Of a DNA stretch of 64,000 nt, positions 1 through 12,300 are shown piece by piece. The notes beneath the pieces are model-generated. The model made no database searches. It was given only the letters and a program-made list of their open reading frames with translations, and was not told the DNA's origin. The position numbers were made by a program, and so were the translations under genes. Origin of the DNA: Asterias amurensis (lineage: Eukaryota > Echinodermata > Asteroidea > Forcipulatida > Asteriidae); contig NC_092665.1 of assembly GCF_032118995.1 (NCBI RefSeq), forward strand, positions 16,016,012 to 16,080,011, given 5' to 3'. Position 1 is the first letter of the stretch, and each line of letters opens with the position of its first letter.

Positions 1-268
1 CTTGGCAGTATTATTAAAAACAGCGTGTGGCTGTTTTGGCGAAAATTGTTTTCGCGCGGCATACAATTCAGTAGTCTTGTTTCAAGGCGCAAGTTCAACT
101 TTAGTTTGTTCTCGAATATTGGTGCGCAGACAACCCATATCTCATCGTGTCTTATAATTATAAGTAATTGATGTTTTGTCCTTTCAAACTGTCTCAATAT
201 CAATGGTTTGTTTTTGTCTATATATGGAAATAATGTTGTGTGTGTTGATCCCTTTTTGTGTTTTCAAG

Positions 269-3200
269 CTGCCATGTTACAGACGAATATGGACAAATCA
301 GCCAAGCCCTGCGATAATTTCTACGACTTTGCCTGCGGTGGCTGGGGCAAGAAGCACGTAGTAACGGGTGATCAAACCAGCTTTGGTCAGTTCGCCAAAC
401 TTCAAGAGGCAACGAGCATGAAACTCAAAGGTGGGTATACAGGATACTAGACCTTGACTGACATTTTGGCTGGTTTCGCTTTACAATAGTTTTTTGCTGT
501 TTGCTCAACAAGAGTGTTCCATGCCCGATATGTGGCACTCCCCAAACCAAATGCTCGAATGCTTTAACACACTCCTTTCATCTTGGCAGAAGTACCCACC
601 CCTTCTGAAATCTTCTAAAACATTCCTGAGATTCCCAGATCACAATGAAGACGCAACGGGGGGGGGGGGGGGGGTGGGGGGACAACATGCTACACATGAT
701 CGAACACATATAGACACCGTATTCATTCTGAAACATTCACAGGTGACTTTGATTGTATCTTTCTTGATAATGAGAGAAACAATCAATGATTCTGTCTCTA
801 AGCATCTTCAGGTATTGTATCAAGTGCCAAGTTGTCAAGTGCTGTCTTCTAGTTGACCATGTGGTATGCGCCTTCACGAACTCGGCAAACTCTCACAAGG
901 GGATATATTATACGCCAAAATGGCAACAACCGTTCTCTCTCAAACAAACATTGGTTCAACGTGTATGGTTGGTTATGAATATTGCACAAATCCATTATGA
1001 TTTAGTATAGTAGACGGGATTACTTGCTTGTCTATGCTTGTAAAATGTTCCCATGTGACAAGCCAGCTAACATTAACAATATTTTTGTTTTTACTAGGAC
1101 TGTTTGAAAGAGATCCGAAACCAAACGAGCCCGCATCTTTCAAGAAAGTCAGGGATTTCTACCATGGGTGTATGGACACAGGTATCGTTTCAGTTATTTT
1201 TAACTTTTATTTCTAAAAATTCGGTTTTTCTTTATTACCCCATAACAGCATCATAAGCGCCAATAACCCAATGGATAGTAAACGAGAACAAAGGTTAAAA
1301 TTTTAAAACATGGCAACCAGATTTACGGGTGATGTAGCACCCCACGTGCCCTCTCTTCCGCCCTCGCTACCACTCTCACCCCTTTAAACAATCTGTCCCA
1401 AGATGGAAGAGAAACATTTACTAACCATGATCTGTCTTGTTTCTCTTGAAGTAATATTGACCACTGATTTCCTTTAGAAACAATCGATAACCTGGGCAAG
1501 GCACCAATGATAGAGATGTTAACCAGTCTCGGTGGCTGGCCAGTCCTCGAAACAAACCCTGGTGGTAACTGGAACCAAAGTTCCTTCAGCTTCGAGCGAC
1601 TGTTGGCGACTCTAATTGGGCAGTACGACACTTATCCCATCATATCTGTTTTTGTTGAAACGGATGACAAGAATTCTAGTGAATATGTTTTGCAGGTAAT
1701 TTATTAAATGTCTGTATTAAAATACATCAAATTAAATAGTCTAAACATCTAGTTATAAATTAAATAAACTTGAATATAAGTTAAAGTTACCATGACTGGT
1801 GTTTGATACCCTTTTTTTCGGGAGAGGGGTTCATGGGGGAGTTAATTGTGTGACCGTTTTCGTATTTGTAAAAGTACTCTGTTTTTTTCGTTGAACTTGC
1901 CACGGACGTCTGTTTCACCATCACGTTCTACTACAGTAATGTGAACTTGACATTTTTCAGGAAGTTGTTATGGTAATCAGTTGCACCATCAGTTACGAGG
2001 AAAACTACACGGAGATGGGGGGGGGGGGGCAAAGACTTCCCCGGACCTTGGGGCTATAAAACAGTGAGACAACTTATATGTGCAAAATTAATGGAACAAA
2101 AAAGGGGACAACTCTAGGAAGTTCTCGATTCATAACAATCAATGCATGAGGTTTTTGAGTCTGTTTTAACGAAACGCATCTGGATGGTTTGAGAAGCTGG
2201 GGACGTTAACTCGATCTACTTGATCGACGAGACAGTTTGCGTGGGCAGAGCCTCGGGTGCCAAAAAGGTATAGAACATATTGTTTGGGCTGCAATCCCTG
2301 AATGTGTACAAGTGAAGGATTTGTGAGAAAAACAATCATAATAAACTCTTGTCTTTTTTTTTTGTCATAGATGGATCTGCCGGGTTTTGATGTGCCAAGC
2401 TTAGTCAGTGATAAAGATACCCGTCAAAACCGGATTAAGTCTTTGGTGAGAGAAGTGAATTTTGATTGAACCTGCAAGAGTTTATTAAAATCATTATTGT
2501 TCTTTTGATTGATCTGTTGTTCGTGTCCATTTTGTGTATGTTTTACCTTTACGCCAATCTTTTCACAGATTCCTGAGCAGCCTCAGTATGATTCTGGATA
2601 CAGAAACTTAGTTGGCAAAGGAACAGCGTACTCAGCGGTAAGAAAATAGTCTTGAATCAAGCCGTAATTTCCCGTAAATCAGTTCCTTGAGTACACACAC
2701 TCTCAAAGCCAGGTATTAAATAATGTCAACAAATAAAAACGACTAGAAAACACGTCTAGTAAGATGCATGCATTATCCAGTGAGCTGAACAAAATAATGT
2801 GTGTTTGTGCATTCTCCACTGTACTCTCTGACCCCTGGGATCTCGAGCTGTTACTATTAGTCTTAACTCGAGTCTTTTTATACATGCAGGCAAGAAAGGC
2901 ATACCTGAAGTACATGGTTGATACCGTAGTCGCTCTCGGTGGGAACAAAACGACTGCAATCGAGCAGATGAATGAGACTATGGAATTTGAAATAGAGTTG
3001 CAGAAGGTAAGACATGGCTAGTAAGTTTGTACAGTGTCTTGAAACAATTGACAATGTAAGACATGACCGTGCAATACGTCAAAAGTTCCTAAAGCCTTAT
3101 GACACCAAACCATACTTAATCTTTACGCGACTTATTTCTTCGCAGTTTAGAGACACTACGGATCCGGATCAAAACTATAATGAGACCACAATAGAAGAAC

Positions 3201-6200
3201 TGGGAATCACCTACCCTGAAGTGAGTAACAAATTTAGAGTAAAAAAAACCATAAAGCGTAATTAATTGAAGCATCGTTAGCTTCAAAACTGATCCAAACC
3301 TAAGCTAGAACCGGAGCCAAAACATAGGCTGTTTTTTGGCTCAAGATGTTGTTGTTTTTGGCAATTCTTATCATGTTTAGATTGATTGGGAGCTGTTCTT
3401 TGAACACGTCATGCCAGAGACTATGACTCCACCAGTTACACCATCTGAACGGATCATTGACTACGCAGGGGGACCCACTGGTTACTTCACGCATGTAATC
3501 AGATGGTTGGCGGCAGAGGATAGATTTAGAAGCAGGTAAGACATAATAACACAATCGTATAAAAAATAGAAAAATAAAATGAAAAGAATTACTGAATAAA
3601 TAAGCCCAAACTTAAATTACCGGACTAATTTCGGATCTTCCAGGGTGACAGCCAATTACATGCTCTGGCGACTCGTGGAAAAAATGGTTTCGGATCTTGG
3701 AAATGAGTTTACGGATATAGTGCAGGAATACAAAATGGCGACCCGGGGAACAACCAAAGAGCTCCCGCGATGGAAGACGTGCTCGTGGAACACAAATGCT
3801 GTACTTTCTTTCGCATCTGGGAGGATGTTTATTGATGAGTATTTTCCCGAAACCGCCAAGGAAAAGGTAAAGTAGGAACTTTTGAAGAGTCACAATGAAC
3901 AAACAAACTGGACTAAAAATGTTGGCAGCCTCTGAAGCGGAATCAGCCCTGTGTAATGAGAGAAGTGCAGTATTGTTATGGTACATAAACATACACAAGG
4001 ACATACACAATTCAAGGTGTTTTGGGTAAATCTTCATAGTGATTGTCTCCTGCAGACCCTTACAAAAGAAACAAATTAATTTTGTAAAGAATTTGTGACA
4101 AAATTCTGATTTTTCTGTTAAACCATAATACAAACAAAATGCAAAACAATGTACACAGCAAAGTAGGAAATAACATAACATAAAACAAAATAATGCGACG
4201 TGTAATCGACTTGTTTATACTCCCCAATGAAATACTTGTAAATATAAGTAGGATTCAAACTTGTTGATGGTGGAAGTATCCTATGTGGAGTATCCTAGGT
4301 GAGGCTCACGGTACAGCGCCACGTGTAATGGTGCTACCACGAACTTCACCTTACTGTACAAAAGTCAAAAGAAGTGAAAGTCCAGACCTTTAATCTTGTC
4401 AACTTGACTTGTTTTCAGACGAAGGAGATGGTTCATAAACTTTTAGACGCCTTTGAAGTCATGTTGGATAGTAACGAGTGGATGCAGGAAGCGGATAAGA
4501 AGGAAGCTCGTGCAAAGGTCAGTTTTTTGTTGAACTTTTTAAAACGCCCACGTGCCCCCTTCCAGCCTGCCTTAACCCCCCCCCCCCCCACACCCACCCC
4601 TCGTTGTTTTCTTTCCTTTTTAAGGCTCAACACGATTAAGACTTTAAAGCTTTCAAAGGGGAGTAAGGTCAAATAGATTTCACTCATGGAACAATCTCCC
4701 TCTACACATCAAACAAGCTACCACTGTCCCACGTTTTCTCAAAACGTTTCTGTTCAATGGGAGACTTTTGGGACGCTTGGTGGCAGCAGACTTACCGGGT
4801 AAAATCCATTGTTCTCGGTAATCTGCGCACGCTCAGAACTACGTAAAATAATGGAAATTTGAGAGCTTAGATATTCTTTTTGGGTGTTAGGCGCTATATG
4901 AGTGCAGTTGTTGTATTAACATCGTTATTTATATAAAGCTCATTGATTTGAATTGATCATGTAACATTTTTCATTGAAAACAGAAACCAAACTTCCAAAT
5001 ATTGGTTTAAAATAATCAGGTACATTTTTAAGTTCCAACAGCATAGCATTACTTTTAAAATTGAATTAATTTATATTTTTGATTGCATGACTATTATTAT
5101 TGTCATAAACCAACAGGCAGATAAGATGGAAATTGACATCGGTTTTCCGGAATGGATGAAGGACAATGCTAAAATGGACGCCAAGTATAAGGACGTATGT
5201 ATAATCATGTAACTTAATTTTAGAAAGGGAATTTAAAACCATGGTTTTGCAACAATTTGGAATGAGTGAAGTATTTGTCCCTTTTCTGTCCTGTCTTCAA
5301 GTCTCGTCAAAAATTGCACGGGAATCTTTTATCCGTTTGGTTAAAACTACAGAAAATAATTATAGGATAATTGCCCCCGACAAAACATTATAAACTATGA
5401 AATAAATTATAAACTGTCACCCTTAATTGATGTTGATGTGATGGTGTGATTTGATGATTTTAGATTAAAACTACGAAGGAAAATGGGTTTGCAAACTTAT
5501 TATCGTACTACAAATGGAGGTCAAGAGAAGATCTGCAAATTCTGCGACGCCCGGTCGACAAGAACGAGTAAGTTCGTGTACTTGTTAGTTGATCCCTTAT
5601 AAATAAGGAAAAAAACTAAATAAATGATTCTTGTCCTATTATCATTCTAAATTGATTGTGTTTTCTTTATATTAACAGGTGGAGAAAGGGACCTGCTACT
5701 ATAAATGCATTCTACATAGGTTCATCGAATAAGATGCGTAAGCAATGCATTTGATTTGACGCCACACCCTCAGTTTACCCCTAATATGCACCGCCGTGAG
5801 CATAAAAGTGCCCCCTTCCCTCCGTATTTTTCAAAGTTCCCAAGTTTAATGAAACTTTACACAATGTTCATTTCACATTTCAAATGTTCAAGTTCTATGA
5901 TGACATTATTCAAAACTTTCCCATTTTAGTGCATTGGTTGTTGTAGTTTGTTCATACAAACTATAAATTTGTCTACTAATAGTTTCCGCATTTCTTTCTG
6001 TGCCCAGTCAAAAGTAGTGGTTCGCATATTATTATAATCTAGGCCTAAATGTATTTTGCGTAATCTTGTTATGGCGAGGTTTTCTGATAATGTCGGGTGG
6101 GCTGGTAGCTGTGAGGCTTGTTTACACAATGTATGTTTAGAAAGCGTGGTACATTGTACTCTCGCAGTGGGAAATATTGCAAAAAAACAAACGGCTTGAT

Positions 6201-8165
6201 TTCAAGTCTAGCATTCTCATGGTTTGCTTTCGTACTTTGTTTGATTGTCTTTTCAGAGTTTCCAGCAGGTATTCTCCAACCGCCATTCTACCACCAAGAC
6301 CTTCCATGGTAATGTTAGTGGGTTGCAATATTATTAAGCTTGTCTTCTTAGTGCTTACTGTAAGTTATCTCTGTGCTTCTCGAAGAAAATTCCCTTCACG
6401 GGAAATCACTTCAATCCGGTGTCCTTAGGAAATCTGTCCCCATAGATTCTGTCCCCCATATGGGAAATTAACATAAGCTAGAGGAGGATGAATCAAAAGA
6501 GGGCGCTATGTACACAGTTGGCAGTATGGGGACATGATAATCTCCAAATAATAAACCACGTGTAGTGAAGCAATAACTGCATTCTGATGATGTCCTCAAC
6601 ATGCTCTGAATTCCCTTTTTTCGATTCCTTTGAATTTCATTGCAGGTATTTCAATTATGGAGGGATAGGAACAGTCATCGGTCATGAAATAACACATGGG
6701 TTTGATACAGAAGGTGAGATACAGTTAGGTTGACTCCGCAACGCCTACTTAACCTATAGCCATGCCTATTTCATCTAATAGCCATGCCTATTTCACCCAT
6801 AGCCACGCCTACTTCACATATAGCCATGCCTACTTATCCTAATAGCCACGCCTACTTACAACCACATACAACCACGCCTATACTTTATAATCCCGCAGTA
6901 GGCGTGGCTATTAAATGAAGTAGGCGTGGCTTACACTGGCAGTTAGCTCTGTTATTGAATGAAAATGTTCGAACATCTTTCAGGAAGGACTTACGACAAA
7001 GATGGAAACGTCAGGACTTGGTGGAGTGAGAAATCTATCGATAGTTTTAATAATCAGACTCAGTGTATGGTGGATCAATATTCCAAATTTGCCTTGCTGG
7101 ACACAGAGACACATGTAAGTAAAGCACGGTTTTCCGTTTGGTTTTTGTCAAATTATCTGACATTTTTGTTGAAAAAAGTTGATGTTCAAGTAATATTAGA
7201 TAAGAACATGATCCTACTTTTTGCCTATTTAAATGAAACTTGTTCTTACTTATTCACAAAGCACTATTGATGCATCTTGAGATGAGTTGTCAGTTTTACC
7301 AGAGCGATGTGTACTATGACGTCATGCTTTGCTTTAGCAATTCGCAGTTTTAAGATCAATGATATTATTAGCTCTTTGTGAACTCGGCTCATGATTGTCT
7401 TGTGATTTTGTTGTTTTTACTCCAGCTCGATGGCGAACGTACTTTGGATGAAAACATTGCTGATAATGGAGGAGTCAAGGAAGCTTATCTGGTATGATAA
7501 AAAATTAACACATTTCTCGTTTTATAGACAGGGTACACTTTTGGTATTGTCAAATATATCAGAGTACACGTATCCTCATTTGGTGCATCCCTACACGCAC
7601 AAAAAAATAAATGTGAAAAATGCTGCTTAATATTCGCTGCTTTTAAGTACCCCCCTTGTTATATTGTTTTCCCGTCAGGCCTTCAAAGATAGCTCACCAA
7701 ATGAGCCCCTTCTACCCGGTGTGGACTACACTCAGGATCAACTCTTCTTTATCTCATACGCTCAGGTAAGGTCATAGGTCAAATGACTTAGAAGAGGGTC
7801 ACCAAACTTGAATCACGACACTACATCGGTGATTCTATTTTTTTAAGGATTTTTGTCCGTCTTCTCTTTCTAGATTTGGTGTTGCATTTTTACTCCAAAA
7901 GGTGCACTTCACTCGATTTCCCGCAAATCACACTCCTTGGAACCATTTAGGTGTGTATCTTTATTATTGTGTTACAACAGCATACTATTAATTCTCACTT
8001 GGCATCAAAGTTGTTAAGCAAGCTTGCTAATTCCTACCCTTGTCTGTTTTCTTGCCCTGATTTAGACCTGTCGGCACTCTGCAGAACAATGAGGATTTCT
8101 CAAAGACCTTCAACTGCGCGGCAGGGAGTTACATGAACCCTACTGAGAAATGTAAAGTTTGGTAA
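269..8165 (+). CDS. Neprilysin-like M13 zinc metallopeptidase (3' twenty exons; N-terminus outside window)
   Basis: This is a type II membrane ectopeptidase of the neprilysin/ECE family, which cleaves small extracellular peptides. Exons read by hand: 269-430, 1098-1181, 1478-1695, 2371-2445, 2569-2637, 2890-3006, 3146-3220, 3381-3535, 3644-3866, 4419-4517, 5117-5194, 5464-5567, 5679-5737, 6257-6308, 6646-6713, 6984-7114, 7426-7491, 7679-7765, 7874-7950, 8066-8165. All have GT-AG borders and phases close (about 699 codons). Diagnostic blocks in order: [13 protein letters not shown], a PATINAFY-type block, [10 protein letters not shown], the zinc motif HEITH in GHEITHGFD (exon 6646), ENIADNGG with the third zinc ligand (exon 7426), and the family C-terminus CKVW then stop. 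A His and the FR pair after IWCC match the neprilysin HSPGNFR site, though the surrounding residues (SHSLEPFR) differ. The family is usually 700-770 aa, so only the cytosolic tail, TM and first ectodomain residues are missing. Neprilysin rather than ECE is likely but not certain. Confidence 0.93.
4678..4935 (+). mobile_element. LINE 3'-end fragment with a small palindromic element inserted
   Basis: Bases 4678-4755 translate in one frame as a typical C-terminus of a non-LTR reverse transcriptase ORF ([18 protein letters not shown]...). About 130 bases later the text resumes with a LINE-like tail containing a GCGCTATATGAGTGCAGTTG block. Between them, about 4755-4860, lies DNA with the GGTGGCAGCAGACTTACC arm of the dispersed element also seen at 42242 and 51727. 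The fragment sits in the M13 intron 4518-5116. The LINE clade (CR1/L2-like) is a guess. Confidence 0.5.
6738..6935 (+). repeat. Degenerate tandem repeat, ~22-25 bp unit
   Basis: The unit is roughly ATAGCCATGCCTACTTCACC, repeated about six to seven times in the M13 intron 6714-6983. The last units (from about 6895) are inverted (GTAGGCGTGGCTATTAAATG), so the array can fold into a hairpin. Confidence 0.8.
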
Positions 8166-8284
8166 TCAGTGTGGACGCCAGGCTATGTCACGAAATAACC
8201 ATCTTATAAATGAACCCTACCGAGAAAGGTAAAGTTTGGTAATCAGTATGGACGCCAGGCTATATGTCACGAAACGACCACCGA
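8133..8284 (+). repeat. 77-bp tandem duplication spanning the M13 stop codon
   Basis: Copy 1 (8133-8209) begins at the ATG codon inside the last exon and encodes [10 protein letters not shown]-stop plus 3'UTR. Copy 2 (8210 to about 8284) repeats it with a few changes and reads MNPTEKGKVW-stop, losing the conserved Cys. Copy 2 lies after the functional stop, so it is 3'UTR. Confidence 0.9.
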
Positions 8285-9332
8285 CAGTTGTATTTTCTTG
8301 TAATAAGCCTATATTAATTTTCTTTTTAATTATTAATAACTGAGGTGTTTTAGCGAAAAGGTAAAGTTTTCAAACATGATTGTTGGAAGAACATTTTATA
8401 TAGTAAATATTGACTCGAAAACGTGCTGAAACGTTTTTTACTTTTATTAATTTTTTGTTCGCATTTATAATGTTTAGTTTTTTTTAAATAACAAACTATT
8501 TTTTACAATTTAAAATGTGCAGTGAATATATGGAGAACATGATTCTCGTTTCAATATAAAAAAGTGCATTCGTTTTGGGTTGAACATGGCAATTTGTGTC
8601 CACCATTTTGAGGGCTGGATGGCTTATTGGTAGTAGAGCGACTCATTCTGCTTGGTGTCTGTCGTCGACTGTAGAGCAGTATGTGTTTTTATATTTCTGT
8701 AATGTGAGTAGAACAAACAAATTATTCATGGTATTTTAGGCAAGAAATTTATAAGACATAAATATTAAATATAATCGGGAGTAAACAATATATATTTTTA
8801 AATAGTTAATGGTATGTTTTGTATTTATCTTTGCAAACTGATGTTGATACACTTATTTGATGACATTATAAACTGAGAATAATGTGTTAATGACGCAATA
8901 CCGATGCAGTGATTTTTGTTGTGACGATCTTCAGAGTTTTGCCGTTTTCTTTAAAGAGACCAGCGCCCTCATCTGACTTCGGATGGAGTAAACAAAATAT
9001 TAGTCATAGCTCGGCGGCAAGCTTGCACACATGCACACAGAGGTTTGCAATACGTGACACAGTACAACAGAAGTGCGCTTAGGCCCACTTGCCTTTGCGT
9101 TCAAGCGCGTCCACGGTACAAGTGCACTATTAACACATCCACTGGTGCCTGCGTTTGAAGTCCAACCATCTATAACCAATAGGGCAGTAGGTCTACTCGC
9201 GTTTATCAGACACCACGACGACCGAGGTTTCACCACAACGACCGAGTATATCTACACCACACCGACCGAGGATTCACCACCCTCACCTCGAAACATTCAG
9301 CCGGGGAATCGGACCCGTTTCACGGTCCAGCG
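8285..9332. other. Intergenic region and transporter 5' leader
   Basis: This is AT-rich sequence between the M13 stop and the transporter ATG. From about 9000 composition shifts to higher GC, as expected of a promoter or 5'UTR. Bases 9210-9285 carry three spaced copies of CGACCGAG. No TATA box, tRNA or convincing ORF was seen, and the transcription start cannot be placed by eye. Confidence 0.5.
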
Positions 9333-12300
9333 ATGGTACTCTCAGCGCTGAGGTCAACCTTTCGGAGTTTAGCCCGAACCAAGACCTTAAACCACGGGGA
9401 GTTGGTGACCACCGAGCTGTCGAGATGTCTGGGGATTGCGGACTTGACTGCCATCGGGGTGGGAGGCACCCTCGGGGCCGGTATCTACGTCCTGGCTGGG
9501 CAGGTTGCGAGGGAGGAGGCGGGTCCGGCTATCGTTCTATCTTTCCTCATCGCGGCCATCGTCTCTATGTTGTCAGGTAAATAATTAAAGTCTTACATTA
9601 TGTGCTCAGGTCTTTTCACCACCGTTTTCCTGTAATGTCATTGCATAAGCCAACCATCCCGGCCATACTGTTTGGCCCCAATTGTGCGGGGGGGGGGGGG
9701 GGCAGGTGACGGGACGGGGAAGAGAATGTTCCTTGTCGGGAGAAAAGGACAGGGAATGTCTATTGTACGTTGGGAATGAGTGGCCTAAGCGTTTTATTAG
9801 CCGGTATTGAAGATTACACAAATATTGTTCAACTCCAGGCAGTAGGGGAGATTTGGGTAAATGTTGATGCGATCCCGACACCATTTCACCCATTTAGACC
9901 TAGAGTATCTTAATATTCAACAAGAGTGATATTGAGTGAAAAAGTGGCGGACTCTGCATCTTTTTCCATTTTAGGATAAGGTGGGGGGGGGGGGTAGCAT
10001 GTTGTGTATTTTCTTTCTGTTTAGGGTGGGTGGGGCTTGGGTGGGTGGCAAGAGTTGGGTTCGCGGGGGGGGAGGCGTACTGATGTGTAGTGGGATGGGT
10101 GTCCTGGGGTTGTTTGTTTGGTTTTGGCTCGTCGGAGACCCATGGCGAGTTTAGGTTATTGTTGAGGCAGCAGTTGATATAGTGGGATGGGTGTCCTGGG
10201 GTTGTTTGTTTGGTTTTGGCTCGTCGGAGACCCATGGCGAGTTTAGGTTATTGTTGAGGCAGCAGTTGATAGTATTTAATAGAAGATTTATGCACCATAA
10301 AGTCTCGTTTGTATTTACTGCTCTTTCGTCTGGTGTCCTCTGCCTCACCGCCCCAATGTGGTGTGTCCAGTGATGGGTACTTTGCTTTGAACAGCTTCGT
10401 CACTGACTATAATAGTTGACAGTGTGTTTTGTCCGTCAGACCTTCAATCTTCAAAGCTGTCTTTCATGTGTTGCTTTCTACTTTCTGTCGTCATGCTAGT
10501 CAAAAAGATAGTCCATATTGTGTGTTGGCTTAATTTGATTGTGTACGTTGAGATGAGCATACAAATGCGCCGTCGATTTCACAAAGAGTTAGGACTCGTC
10601 TTATCTCGAGTTAGGACGAGTAACTCTTCCTAACTTGGGATTAATCTTAAGGTCTGCATGCTACAGTGCAGGGTTGGGACTCGTCCTAAGTCCTAAGATT
10701 AGTCTAAAGTTAGGAATAGTTTTGTGAAACCGACGGGAGCCTTTACTGCTGTGTCATATTAACAGACCCATGGCCTGATAAACGTTGACCAGAGTGGTCC
10801 TTCTCTATATACCATAGCTAATCATCCGAAGCCTATATTTGTCAAAGGTGTTGTATAAAACTTTTTTTTGTGGAAACGTTTCACTGCACATAAAACCTAT
10901 GACATAACATGGATTACAAAAGAGCTACAGCGCATAAACTTCAATGCAGGCATGATTTGTACGGTGCTCAATGAAAGAACACAACTATGGAGATTGCAGT
11001 CGGGTTTTATATGATGATTGAAGTTTTGATGTGATGATTGAAGGGGTCACATTTCAAACTTGTACAGCTCTTGACTTCGTTTACATATTATGATCAGTAT
11101 GAGCAGTGTGGTATCTTGCCTGCCAGGAAATGTCATGGATTGTACAAGTTAGTTCACTCTTTGTGTAAACGAATGGCATGGACTATCCGTATCCATGTGT
11201 CTTGATAACTATTATTTAAATTTTTGTTTTCTTAACGAAGGGGATTAATTTTGAGTACTTTGCTTGAGGTACTCCTTTTAAATTAGAAATGTGTATTACA
11301 TAAAGATAACACTGACACAATGTGAATGATTTTTATCTAGCAAAGTGAGGAATGTCTTGTTTAAGGACATTACTTGTATTTTGACACCAGCTTGAAACAT
11401 TATTGTAAAACATTGTCAACACTGATAGTGTGTGTATATTATGTACTTTGAGATGAGATTGCATCAAGTTCAGTTTGACTATAAGCGAGTCAAGCTGACC
11501 TAGAAATGGATCAAGCCTTTAGGAACAGAAGTAAGACCCTGTGAAGAATCGTGAATCATAAGTGGGGAACAAACTTAATGTCTTGAAGCTCCGTGGGCAT
11601 TCGAGTAGTCTACTCGAAGTGGGAGCCAATTATGATGATGCTTCACTATGCAGCCTACCAGGGATAAACACTTATCTTCATTTGTGTGCTTAAAGACACT
11701 TGGCACAGTTGGTAATTAACTACTCAAAATAGTTCCTAGCATAAAAACTTACTTGATAACGAGCAATGGAGACCCCTTGATAGTATGACACATTGTGAGA
11801 AACATAGTTTTTGAGAGAGAAGTAATTTCTCACTCAATTCAGCTGAAGCCTTATTTACATCTGAAAGCACACAAATTTGCAACAAGGGTGTTTTTTCTTG
11901 CATTATTCTTTTGCATATTCGATGACATCTTGAGCCCCAAATTTTCACAGGTTGGTTATGTTATTCATTGTTGGGATACACCAAGTGAGATTACTGGTCT
12001 TTGGCAATTACCAAAGGTGTCCAGTGACTTTAATGTCTTGAGGTTCCGGGTTCCGTTTTGACTTGAGACAGCGCGGCGTCTTAGAAGATGAAGATGACGC
12101 AGCTTCATCCTCTTCAAGTCTTGATTTATCCGGAGGCTTTAAAATGATGAAATCATAATATTCACAGGAAAAGATAAATGAATCGTGATATGTTTGTTTG
12201 CCCTCTGGTGAAGTTGTTTTTTACTTGCAGTCAAACGAAGCCTCGGCGACTCTCTTAAAAAAATAGACATGTAGTGTTTGTATTTGGAAATATAGTGCTT

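Noticed and set aside
3612-4181. A 189-codon minus-strand frame overlapping an M13 exon
   Set aside because: Antisense shadow of exon 3644-3866 continuing into an AT-rich intron.
8612-8690. tRNA-like A-box text (GATGGCTTATTGGTAG)
   Set aside because: No matching B box or stems downstream; too short for a SINE call.
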